This document shows, piece by piece, positions 1 through 5,981 of a DNA stretch of 8,021 nucleotides. How positions within the stretch are numbered: the first letter of the stretch is position 1; each line of letters begins with the position of its first letter. The stretch lies in NCBI GenBank assembly GCA_025997495.1, contig BNUR01000132.1:1-8021 (forward strand), read 5' to 3'. The position numbers and the translations under genes were made by a program. Source of the DNA: Spirochaetia bacterium. GTDB lineage: Bacteria; Spirochaetota; Spirochaetia; Treponematales; Breznakiellaceae. The notes below the pieces were generated by a model that did not search any database, was not told the origin of the DNA, and saw nothing but the letters and a program-made list of their open reading frames with translations.

Positions 1-270
1 TTCCTTCTTATTATCCGGCTTCCGGTAACTTTTGATAAGGTCTTTTTTTATGAGCTTCTTCGTTATTTTACTTATGGCGCCCCTCGTCATATAAAAAGAC
101 TCCGCAAGTTTTGTCACGTTAGAATCCCCATTTTTTCCAATATATTCGAGGCATTGCACTTCAGAAAGCTTATAATCCTTAAGCCGATCTTCCACCATAG
201 GCTTATTAAGCCAAATCATCTTGCTAAATAAATCTGTGAAACTCATCATGAACTGTTCTTCTTTGTTCAC
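1..270 (-). CDS. MarR-family transcriptional regulator, N-terminal 90 residues (left copy, partial)
   Basis: Left-arm copy of the gene at 7752-8021, read on the minus strand from a GTG at 268-270 and open to the window edge, so the 3' part is missing. A strong ribosome binding site (GGGAGG, complement of 278-283) sits 7 bases before the GTG and decides the start. The product has the winged-helix DNA-binding core described for the right copy. It is divergent from the toxin-antitoxin operon that begins at 477. Confidence 0.75.
   Translation of the reverse strand, partial: MNKEEQFMMSFTDLFSKMIWLNKPMVEDRLKDYKLSEVQCLEYIGKNGDSNVTKLAESFYMTRGAISKITKKLIKKDLIKSYRKPDNKKE
129..145 (-). repeat. 17-base repeat unit inside the MarR-type gene (left copy)
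   Basis: ATATATTGGAAAAAATG on the minus strand, within codons for EYIGKNG. The same 17 bases occur at 404-420 on the plus strand, over the -10 and start site of the toxin operon. Mirror units are 7877-7893 (+) and 7602-7618 (-). Confidence 0.6.
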
Positions 271-301
271 GGCCTGTCCTCCCACTCGTTGGCACTTTTA
301 C

Positions 302-319
302 AATAGTATAGTAACTATT
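302..319. promoter_or_regulatory. Operator-like palindrome over the MarR-gene -10 box (left copy)
   Basis: AATAGT-ATAGTA-ACTATT: two perfect 6-base arms around a 6-base centre. It covers the -10 element of the minus-strand promoter of the MarR-type gene. MarR-family dimers typically bind AT-rich palindromes of this size and often repress their own promoter, so this is the natural candidate operator. Binding is inferred from position and symmetry. Confidence 0.5.
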
Positions 320-333
320 TGTTTCCGTGTCAA
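305..333 (-). promoter_or_regulatory. Sigma70-type promoter of the MarR-type gene (left copy)
   Basis: On the minus strand a perfect -35 box TTGACA (333-328) is followed after 17 bases by TATACT (310-305), one mismatch from the consensus -10. Transcription would start near 298 and reach the GTG start at 270. Confidence 0.75.
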
Positions 334-362
334 CAATATAGGGTATTTTTGTGATTTTTCCA

Positions 363-372
363 CCAATATTGG
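363..372. promoter_or_regulatory. Perfect 10-base palindrome between the divergent promoters (left copy)
   Basis: CCAATATTGG lies between the two -35 boxes of the divergent promoters. The half-site ATATTGG recurs at 406-412, overlapping the -10 region of the toxin operon. A regulator could touch both sites, but short AT-rich palindromes also arise by chance. Confidence 0.25.
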
Positions 373-381
373 CATTATCCA

Positions 382-410
382 TTGACTGTTGAGGTTGTGT
401 AGTATATATT
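382..410 (+). promoter_or_regulatory. Sigma70-type promoter of the higBA-like operon (left copy)
   Basis: TTGACT (382-387), exactly 17 bases, then TATATT (405-410). Each box differs from consensus by one base. Transcription would begin near 417, giving a leader of about 60 bases that contains the palindrome at 438-458. Confidence 0.7.
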
Positions 411-437
411 GGAAAAAATGTATAGAGGCTTGAATTC

Positions 438-458
438 TATTAACCTTCTGGGTTAATA
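438..458. promoter_or_regulatory. Probable HigA operator in the toxin-antitoxin leader (left copy)
   Basis: TATTAACC-TTCTG-GGTTAATA: a perfect inverted repeat with 8-base arms and a 5-base centre, just downstream of the expected transcription start and 18 bases before the toxin start codon. HigA-type antitoxins repress their own operon by binding such palindromes with their helix-turn-helix domain. The assignment rests on symmetry and position. A weak RNA hairpin that delays toxin translation is an alternative. Confidence 0.6.
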
Positions 459-476
459 TATTGACGGGAAACGGAT

Positions 477-824
477 TTGGATATATACTTTAAGAATAAG
501 AAACTTGAAAAAGAATTCAATGAGGGGGTACAGCTCGAAAAAGTACATGGAGCCATAAGGGCTAAGAAAATTCGTCTGCGTATGACCGAATTACGCGCTG
601 CCGTGAATCTTAAAGATTTCTGGCCGCCAAAAAGCGGGCCAAGCCGATGCCATGAATTAACGGGGGGAAGCCGAAAGGGGCAGATATCTATGGATTTAGA
701 TCATCCTTATCGCTTAATTTTCACCTCCGCCCACAAACCAGCCTCAACTGGTGAGGGTGGCGGATTAGATTGGTCCACGGTGACCGCTATCACAATTTTA
801 GGAATAGAGGATACACATGAGTAA
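477..824 (+). CDS. HigB-like toxin, RelE/ParE superfamily (left copy)
   Basis: A 115-residue basic protein with the layout of HigB/plasmid-maintenance killer toxins, which act as ribosome-dependent or free mRNA endonucleases. Seen: the N-terminal lead IYFKNKKLEKEF, a basic helix region rich in K and R (about residues 22-42), the segment RCHELTGGSRKGQIS (about 57-71), and HPYRLIF (about 76-82), a conserved strand of the family. The C-terminus ITILGIEDTHE resembles the usual HigB ending. The start is TTG, preceded by a modest ACGGG (464-468). The next in-frame ATG would remove a third of the protein, so TTG is preferred. It precedes and overlaps the antitoxin gene by 8 bases, the toxin-first order typical of higBA. 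A weak start for the toxin and an ATG with a better binding site for the antitoxin would favour excess antitoxin. Confidence 0.85.
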   Translation: MDIYFKNKKLEKEFNEGVQLEKVHGAIRAKKIRLRMTELRAAVNLKDFWPPKSGPSRCHELTGGSRKGQISMDLDHPYRLIFTSAHKPASTGEGGGLDWSTVTAITILGIEDTHE

Positions 825-1920
825 GGTACAGGAAAACGAGTTTGTTCCTGATTATGCAGTCACCCCCGGAGAGGTACTTAACGAGTATCTTGAGGATTTG
901 GGGATGACACAGGCTGAACTTGCGGACAGAACCGGTTTAGCAAAAAAAACTATCAACGAAATTATTAAGGCAAAGTCTCCAATTACTCCGGAAACGGCGC
1001 TGAAACTGGAACGTACCCTGGGCCGTCCTGCGCATTTTTGGAGTAACATGGAACGCCAGTATCAGGACAATCAAGTCCGAATAGCTGAAAAAGACCGCCT
1101 GGAATCTCATCTGCATTGGCTGAAAAATATACCCGTCACCAGTATGGCAAAGCTGGGATGGATTAGTAAAACGAAAGATAAGTCAAAACAACTTGATGCC
1201 GTACTTCGGTTTTTCGGTATAGCCTCACCCGAACAGTGGCATACGGTATGGGATAGTAACATCCAGGTCGCCTATCGTCAGACAGACCGGTCTGATAAAA
1301 ACTTTGAAGCCATATCAGCCTGGCTGAGGCAGGGCGAAATTCAGGCACAGCAGGTAAAATGCGCTCCATTTGACAGTAAACTTTTCCAGGACAACCTTGA
1401 TAAAATACGTGAATTAACCATGAAAAAAAATCCGAAAACATTCATACCCGTACTTACTGATTTGTGTTCTGCGGCGGGGGTGATTGTTGTCTTTGTACCG
1501 GCGCTGCCAAAGGTAGGTATCCATGGGGCAACACGCTGGCTCGGCGATAAACCGGTGATGCAACTCAGTTTTCTTTTTAAAAGCAATGATCAATTTTGGT
1601 TTACCTTTTTTCATGAGGCCGGGCATATATTAAAACATGGGCGTAAAGATATTTTTATAGAAATTACCAAACTGGAAAGTGAGAAGGAAGAAGAAGCAAA
1701 TACTTTTGCCCGTGACAAATTGATCCCTCCCGCACAATTTAAAACATTCCTTCGATATTATGATCCACCCATGTTAACACCGATTGAAAAATTTGCAAAA
1801 GAAATCGGAATTGCACCGGGTATTGTTGTGGGTCGATTGCAACGGGATAAATTACTTCTGTGGAATATCGGAAACCGTCTTAAGGTATTCTATGAGTGGG
1901 GAAAACGGGAGGCGAAATGA
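817..1920 (+). CDS. HigA-type antitoxin fused to an ImmA/IrrE zinc-peptidase domain (left copy)
   Basis: A 367-residue two-domain protein. The N-terminal part is an XRE/HigA helix-turn-helix: TPGEVLNEYLEDLGMTQAEL, the recognition region at about residues 30-53, and the HigA signature RPAHFWSN (70-77). The C-terminal half has the ImmA/IrrE metallopeptidase motif HEAGH at 266-270 within FWFTFFHEAGHILKHG. It is followed by EEEANTFA (291-298), which supplies a likely third zinc ligand (Glu292 or Glu293). Classical HigA is about 100 residues, so this is the long, protease-fused form. It probably neutralises the upstream toxin and represses the operon. The peptidase could link release of the toxin to a signal, but that is inference. 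GAGG (807-810) lies 6 bases before the ATG, which sits inside the end of the toxin gene. Confidence 0.88.
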   Translation: MSKVQENEFVPDYAVTPGEVLNEYLEDLGMTQAELADRTGLAKKTINEIIKAKSPITPETALKLERTLGRPAHFWSNMERQYQDNQVRIAEKDRLESHLHWLKNIPVTSMAKLGWISKTKDKSKQLDAVLRFFGIASPEQWHTVWDSNIQVAYRQTDRSDKNFEAISAWLRQGEIQAQQVKCAPFDSKLFQDNLDKIRELTMKKNPKTFIPVLTDLCSAAGVIVVFVPALPKVGIHGATRWLGDKPVMQLSFLFKSNDQFWFTFFHEAGHILKHGRKDIFIEITKLESEKEEEANTFARDKLIPPAQFKTFLRYYDPPMLTPIEKFAKEIGIAPGIVVGRLQRDKLLLWNIGNRLKVFYEWGKREAK

Positions 1921-1950
1921 TTAAGCATAACGGACCGGAGGACTTACATA

Positions 1951-2157
1951 ATGCCTTTGCCTTATGAAATACGAAATCAAATAGTACAATGTATTGGCAC
2001 TTGTTTTCATTACAAAGACAATCTGGAAGGTTTTTTTATCTCATGTGGAATTGATAGAAAAGTCGCATCCAACTTTCAAAATATCTTTATAACCAGGATG
2101 TTTCATATAATGAACATATCTTATCTCTTGGGATTCACACATTTCACATGTCAATGA
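1951..2157 (+). pseudogene. 5' fragment of an unrecognised third gene of the higBA operon (left copy)
   Basis: The ATG at 1951 follows the antitoxin stop by 30 bases and has a strong GGAGG (1937-1941) 9 bases upstream, so translation here looks genuine. The first 38 residues (MPLPYEIRNQIVQCIG, then FHYKDNLEGFF and SCGIDRKV) look like a conserved N-terminal domain that I cannot name with certainty. From about 2065 the frame is only the antisense of the small Cys-rich gene on the other strand, and it ends at 2157. The most likely reading is a gene cut at about 2064 by a join to unrelated DNA. Alternatively it is a real 68-residue protein that overlaps its neighbour. Confidence 0.5.
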
Positions 2158-2262
2158 GGGCTCTCCTAAATCTTCTATGTCAATACATTTCCAACCCTTG
2201 TGTGGAACACCCTTGTCAGACCATTTTCCTCTTCTATTCTCAAAATAGTAATTTTCGTCCAT
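2041..2262 (-). CDS. Small Cys-rich, possibly zinc-binding protein, 3'-truncated (left copy)
   Basis: Mirror copy of 5760-5981, read on the minus strand from an ATG at 2262. It has 73 residues with Cys26, the pair Cys39/Cys42 (CEMC) and Cys66. The conserved-looking part ends with VGC at residues 64-66, next to the suspected break at about 2064/2065. The last seven residues are antisense to the facing gene fragment. It lies 12 bases downstream of hsdS on the same strand. Confidence 0.55.
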   Translation of the reverse strand: MDENYYFENRRGKWSDKGVPHKGWKCIDIEDLGEPSLTCEMCESQEIRYVHYMKHPGYKDILKVGCDFSINST

Positions 2263-2274
2263 AAAGTATTCTCC

Positions 2275-3549
2275 TCAGTCGTTATCCTTTTCTCTCAAAA
2301 TCCGCTTTAACAACTCCTCCGCCGGTTCATCATCAGGATCAGCCTCCGCCAATTCCCCCCGAAAAGCCTTAGCAAGAACCGCCTGTTCAATTTTGTTGAC
2401 CCGGCTCATAGCGGATTGGTACTTTCCCTCCAAGGCATCGGCTACAGCAAAGAGCTTTTCTACCTGATGAACAATTTCCTGTTGTTCGGGGAACGGGGGA
2501 AGTGGAACAACCAATGATTTAATTTCTTCAGAATTAATGTTATGTACGCCAGTAGTCGATCTTGCAGGCAATTCAATTTGTGTTCGCAACCCATTTGAGC
2601 TTAATACTAAATGAAGAAAATTCGGAACCATCAACTGTTTGTTACATTTTAGACAGATAAGATAACCAGCATAAGCATAGCCAACAACAGAATCATCTAC
2701 AATTACCGATAATCCAAGAAGTGAAACACTGCCATTGGAACGTATCATGAGCAAGTCTCCTGATTCCAATGAATAATGGGATTGTTCCTTCTTATCAAAT
2801 GCAGCAAATTTCAGATCGTCTAAAGTCAATTTTCCTGAACTTACATTAGGAATTCTTAAAACAGGAATTCCATTTTTTACTGAATAATCACATTTTTTTG
2901 ATGTGCCATAATTCAGAGCAGTAATAACATTACCTATATTTTCTTCTTCCCATTCCGGTAAATCCTTCCCTTCCCGCCATCTTTCTGTCAATTTACCAGA
3001 GCAAGCAGCAGCAAGTACACTTTGACGAAACTTTTTCAAAATGGTAGAAATATTCTCAAGCCTTGCCTTGGCTTGTTTGACCTTCGGTAGAATAGCGTCA
3101 AGTTTCTCAACAATACGTTTTTGCTCATTAAGAGGGGCGAGAGGAAATTCCAGGTTCCAAAAAACCTCCGGATCAACATGGGGTGTAGCCATCCCCTTAG
3201 GTTTTTGCTGAATTATTTGATAATTTCTTTGAATAAATTTCAACAGATACAATGGTTCAATTTCAATTGGTGTTAAACAGGCAAGAGTCGAACCAATAGC
3301 GCCTTTTTGATTATACCCGGCTAATCCAAACCGAGCGCCATCCCATACAACAAGTATATCTGAATTAACACAATGGGTTGAAGATTCTATATCCGCGTAT
3401 TGCTTAATTTTTCCTGTTTCAAAGGCTTCAATGTCTATATATGACAGAGAATTCTTAAATGGCTTTTCACTTAGCACTAATGGTTTCTTCCCCTTTTTAT
3501 TGGTAACAACTTCTCTAAGGGTGGTTTCCACCCAATGTTCATTCCCCAC
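2275..3549 (-). CDS. Type I restriction-modification specificity subunit HsdS (left copy)
   Basis: Mirror copy of 4473-5747 with the same 424 residues. It is complete, with a GTG start at 3547-3549 overlapping the end of the broken HEPN copy by 11 bases. If the inverted duplication is real, this copy sits far from any promoter visible in the window and behind a damaged upstream gene, so its expression is doubtful. Its identity to the right copy leaves no sign of the recombination between TRDs often seen when two hsdS genes face each other. Confidence 0.9.
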   Translation of the reverse strand: MGNEHWVETTLREVVTNKKGKKPLVLSEKPFKNSLSYIDIEAFETGKIKQYADIESSTHCVNSDILVVWDGARFGLAGYNQKGAIGSTLACLTPIEIEPLYLLKFIQRNYQIIQQKPKGMATPHVDPEVFWNLEFPLAPLNEQKRIVEKLDAILPKVKQAKARLENISTILKKFRQSVLAAACSGKLTERWREGKDLPEWEEENIGNVITALNYGTSKKCDYSVKNGIPVLRIPNVSSGKLTLDDLKFAAFDKKEQSHYSLESGDLLMIRSNGSVSLLGLSVIVDDSVVGYAYAGYLICLKCNKQLMVPNFLHLVLSSNGLRTQIELPARSTTGVHNINSEEIKSLVVPLPPFPEQQEIVHQVEKLFAVADALEGKYQSAMSRVNKIEQAVLAKAFRGELAEADPDDEPAEELLKRILREKDND

Positions 3550-3920
3550 TACAATTACCCTCGCCTTGTAGTTCTCCTTTTATAACTGCCTTTACATGTT
3601 TAGCAAATTTAAAAAAGGCACGGGCTTCTTCTTCCGTTGGTATCCCATTGGGTAATAGACCAATATCACCGGGATACCGTTCATCGGTATAAACTTCTGT
3701 TATTTCCCTTAATTTTTCTCTATCCAGACCAAGATCTTTTACGCTCTGGGTTAATTCATACAATCGTATCAAATCATGAATTCTTAAAAACTTGATATCG
3801 TGTTCAACTATAAATGCTTTTAAATATTTTTCAATAGCCTGCTGGCAATGGAAGGCTACACCATTTGTTAGATCAGGATTAGTAATTAATTCAGAAGCGA
3901 TGGCTATATCTTTATCTGCA
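3539..3920 (-). pseudogene. HEPN-domain gene, 5'-truncated copy
   Basis: This minus-strand copy keeps residues 12-137 of the HEPN protein encoded at 4070-4483, including the stop, but the first 11 codons and the ribosome binding site are gone. Upstream of 3920 the frame stays open through foreign DNA (FGYILFF) to a TAG at 3956-3958. It contains no ATG, GTG or TTG there, and the first in-frame TTG falls at residue 61. The copy should therefore not make the normal protein. This asymmetry is the best evidence that the left arm is the derived one. Confidence 0.8.
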
Positions 3921-4101
3921 AAAAAAAGTATATATCCGAAGATTGCTGCAAGAAACTAATAAAAAAATAGCCCTTGATTTACAGGTATATTCACGCGCTG
4001 AGTTTAAAACAGTACAAAGTTTGGGAAATAATTTTATTACCGAGATAGAAGATACGGGGAGAATCTTATATGAAAGAGCTGGTTAAAAGCTGGTTTTTTT
4101 A
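3921..4101. other. Unique spacer between the inverted arms; abnormal join at 3920/3921
   Basis: The 181-base spacer is the only single-copy DNA in the window. It holds the last 52 codons of an MNT-type nucleotidyltransferase and the first codons of the HEPN gene, both on the plus strand and continuous with the right arm. At its left edge both reading frames break: the minus-strand HEPN copy loses residues 1-11, and the nucleotidyltransferase loses everything upstream. The edge lies in an A8 run (3920-3927), and the native counterpart at the right edge has a T7 run (4094-4100). A strand switch within or next to an A/T tract would explain the join. Confidence 0.85.
3922..4086 (+). pseudogene. 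3' end of an MNT-type nucleotidyltransferase gene
   Basis: From 3928 the frame encodes 52 residues, YIRRLLQETN, KKIALDLQVYSRAEFK, then NNFITEIEDTGRILYERAG, ending at TAA 4084-4086. The pattern of a 'D-Q-VYS-EF' strand and turn followed by 'I-E-GRILYE' is the usual C-terminus of small MNT (minimal nucleotidyltransferase) proteins, the partners of HEPN proteins. The catalytic half with the GS and DxD residues is missing: upstream of about 3928 the frame enters the inverted HEPN copy and hits a stop (3883-3885), with no good start codon. It overlaps the HEPN start by 17 bases. The family call is from the C-terminal pattern and the neighbour only. Confidence 0.65.
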
Positions 4102-4483
4102 TGCAGATAAAGATATAGCCATCGCTTCTGAATTAATTACTAATCCTGATCTAACAAATGGTGTAGCCTTCCATTGCCAGCAGGCTATTGAAAAATATTT
4201 AAAAGCATTTATAGTTGAACACGATATCAAGTTTTTAAGAATTCATGATTTGATACGATTGTATGAATTAACCCAGAGCGTAAAAGATCTTGGTCTGGAT
4301 AGAGAAAAATTAAGGGAAATAACAGAAGTTTATACCGATGAACGGTATCCCGGTGATATTGGTCTATTACCCAATGGGATACCAACGGAAGAAGAAGCCC
4401 GTGCCTTTTTTAAATTTGCTAAACATGTAAAGGCAGTTATAAAAGGAGAACTACAAGGCGAGGGTAATTGTAGTGGGGAATGA
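4070..4483 (+). CDS. HEPN-domain protein, probable partner of the MNT nucleotidyltransferase
   Basis: A 137-residue helical protein of the HEPN class (PF05168-like). Seen: the N-terminal helix WFFYADKDIAIASELI (8-23), the core helix GVAFHCQQAIEKYLKAFIVE (31-50), FLRIHDLIRLYEL (55-67) with the HDL-type turn of the family, and VYTDERYPGD (87-96) typical of its third helix region. MNT-HEPN pairs are known toxin-antitoxin or defence modules in which the transferase modifies or restrains the HEPN protein. The RNase motif R-x4-6-H of catalytic HEPN toxins is not present: the closest spacings are R57-x1-H59 and R111-x7-H119. The protein may therefore be a non-catalytic or differently acting member. 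GGGGAGA (4056-4062) stands 7 bases before the ATG. The gene overlaps the transferase by 17 bases and hsdS by 11, so all three were one operon. Confidence 0.82.
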   Translation: MKELVKSWFFYADKDIAIASELITNPDLTNGVAFHCQQAIEKYLKAFIVEHDIKFLRIHDLIRLYELTQSVKDLGLDREKLREITEVYTDERYPGDIGLLPNGIPTEEEARAFFKFAKHVKAVIKGELQGEGNCSGE

Positions 4484-5747
4484 ACATTGGGTGGAAACCA
4501 CCCTTAGAGAAGTTGTTACCAATAAAAAGGGGAAGAAACCATTAGTGCTAAGTGAAAAGCCATTTAAGAATTCTCTGTCATATATAGACATTGAAGCCTT
4601 TGAAACAGGAAAAATTAAGCAATACGCGGATATAGAATCTTCAACCCATTGTGTTAATTCAGATATACTTGTTGTATGGGATGGCGCTCGGTTTGGATTA
4701 GCCGGGTATAATCAAAAAGGCGCTATTGGTTCGACTCTTGCCTGTTTAACACCAATTGAAATTGAACCATTGTATCTGTTGAAATTTATTCAAAGAAATT
4801 ATCAAATAATTCAGCAAAAACCTAAGGGGATGGCTACACCCCATGTTGATCCGGAGGTTTTTTGGAACCTGGAATTTCCTCTCGCCCCTCTTAATGAGCA
4901 AAAACGTATTGTTGAGAAACTTGACGCTATTCTACCGAAGGTCAAACAAGCCAAGGCAAGGCTTGAGAATATTTCTACCATTTTGAAAAAGTTTCGTCAA
5001 AGTGTACTTGCTGCTGCTTGCTCTGGTAAATTGACAGAAAGATGGCGGGAAGGGAAGGATTTACCGGAATGGGAAGAAGAAAATATAGGTAATGTTATTA
5101 CTGCTCTGAATTATGGCACATCAAAAAAATGTGATTATTCAGTAAAAAATGGAATTCCTGTTTTAAGAATTCCTAATGTAAGTTCAGGAAAATTGACTTT
5201 AGACGATCTGAAATTTGCTGCATTTGATAAGAAGGAACAATCCCATTATTCATTGGAATCAGGAGACTTGCTCATGATACGTTCCAATGGCAGTGTTTCA
5301 CTTCTTGGATTATCGGTAATTGTAGATGATTCTGTTGTTGGCTATGCTTATGCTGGTTATCTTATCTGTCTAAAATGTAACAAACAGTTGATGGTTCCGA
5401 ATTTTCTTCATTTAGTATTAAGCTCAAATGGGTTGCGAACACAAATTGAATTGCCTGCAAGATCGACTACTGGCGTACATAACATTAATTCTGAAGAAAT
5501 TAAATCATTGGTTGTTCCACTTCCCCCGTTCCCCGAACAACAGGAAATTGTTCATCAGGTAGAAAAGCTCTTTGCTGTAGCCGATGCCTTGGAGGGAAAG
5601 TACCAATCCGCTATGAGCCGGGTCAACAAAATTGAACAGGCGGTTCTTGCTAAGGCTTTTCGGGGGGAATTGGCGGAGGCTGATCCTGATGATGAACCGG
5701 CGGAGGAGTTGTTAAAGCGGATTTTGAGAGAAAAGGATAACGACTGA
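4473..5747 (+). CDS. hsdS: Type I restriction-modification specificity subunit (S protein)
   Basis: A 424-residue DNA-recognition subunit of a type I R-M enzyme, which directs HsdM and HsdR to a bipartite target. It has the two-fold layout of the family: target-recognition domain 1 (about residues 1-135), central conserved helix region (about 137-192), target-recognition domain 2 (about 200-347) and distal conserved region (about 349-424). The internal repeat is visible: PLAPLNEQKRIVEKLDAIL (137-154) matches PLPPFPEQQEIVHQVEKLF (349-367), and QSVLAAACSGKL (176-187) matches QAVLAKAFRGEL (389-400). Length is normal and both halves are intact. The GTG start has GCGAGGG (about 4458-4463) ahead of it and overlaps the HEPN gene by 11 bases. 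HsdM would be expected upstream of the MNT-HEPN pair and HsdR nearby. Neither is in the window. Confidence 0.95.
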   Translation: MGNEHWVETTLREVVTNKKGKKPLVLSEKPFKNSLSYIDIEAFETGKIKQYADIESSTHCVNSDILVVWDGARFGLAGYNQKGAIGSTLACLTPIEIEPLYLLKFIQRNYQIIQQKPKGMATPHVDPEVFWNLEFPLAPLNEQKRIVEKLDAILPKVKQAKARLENISTILKKFRQSVLAAACSGKLTERWREGKDLPEWEEENIGNVITALNYGTSKKCDYSVKNGIPVLRIPNVSSGKLTLDDLKFAAFDKKEQSHYSLESGDLLMIRSNGSVSLLGLSVIVDDSVVGYAYAGYLICLKCNKQLMVPNFLHLVLSSNGLRTQIELPARSTTGVHNINSEEIKSLVVPLPPFPEQQEIVHQVEKLFAVADALEGKYQSAMSRVNKIEQAVLAKAFRGELAEADPDDEPAEELLKRILREKDND

Positions 5748-5759
5748 GGAGAATACTTT

Positions 5760-5981
5760 ATGGACGAAAATTACTATTTTGAGAATAGAAGAGGAAAATG
5801 GTCTGACAAGGGTGTTCCACACAAGGGTTGGAAATGTATTGACATAGAAGATTTAGGAGAGCCCTCATTGACATGTGAAATGTGTGAATCCCAAGAGATA
5901 AGATATGTTCATTATATGAAACATCCTGGTTATAAAGATATTTTGAAAGTTGGATGCGACTTTTCTATCAATTCCACATGA
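5760..5981 (+). CDS. Small Cys-rich, possibly zinc-binding protein, apparently 3'-truncated
   Basis: Seventy-three residues, starting at an ATG 8 bases after GAGGAG (5746-5751), which overlaps the hsdS stop, so it belongs to the R-M operon. Seen: GKWSDKGVPHKGWKCIDIED (12-31), CEMCESQEIRYVHYMKHPGY (39-58) and LKVGC (62-66). Cys39, Cys42 and Cys66, with His51 or His55 nearby, could bind zinc. From memory, similar uncharacterised proteins continue after VGC with another C-A pair and a longer C-terminus. Here the frame ends after seven more residues that are antisense to the facing fragment. I infer truncation at about 5957 and do not know the function. Confidence 0.6.
   Translation: MDENYYFENRRGKWSDKGVPHKGWKCIDIEDLGEPSLTCEMCESQEIRYVHYMKHPGYKDILKVGCDFSINST

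Larger units (their letters stand above)
1..3920. repeat. Left arm of a 3.92-kb inverted repeat
   Basis: This stretch reads as the reverse complement of 4102-8021, with position i pairing to 8022-i. Every gene, promoter and intergenic palindrome is mirrored without a visible difference, and the products I compared across the arms are identical. Identity stops at 3920/4102: 3921 and 4101 are both A. Six more A:T pairs follow by chance or slippage (3922-3927 with 4095-4100), and then the sequences diverge. Absence of any divergence over nearly 4 kb means the duplication is very recent or is not in the living genome. Confidence 0.97.

Noticed and set aside
726..772. Possible RNA hairpin in the toxin gene (TCCGCC with GGCGGA, CCAG with CTGG)
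   Set aside because: The stems are short and interrupted, lie within coding sequence for a Gly-rich loop, and have no T-run; not enough for a terminator or riboswitch call.
852..1586. Minus-strand open frames opposite the antitoxin gene (and their mirror copies at 6436-7170)
   Set aside because: They lie antisense to a well-supported gene, lack ribosome binding sites and have no recognisable domains; they are shadows of the antitoxin frame.
3921..4101. Hairpin telomere of a linear replicon at the centre of symmetry
   Set aside because: A replicated hairpin end gives a symmetrical junction with no unique spacer. Here the centre is a 181-base unsymmetrical stretch coding for two overlapping genes in one direction.
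2275..5747. Phase-variable pair of inverted hsdS genes (specificity shuffling)
   Set aside because: Such systems have hsdS genes that differ in their recognition domains and usually a nearby recombinase. Here the two genes are identical and the repeat extends far past them.
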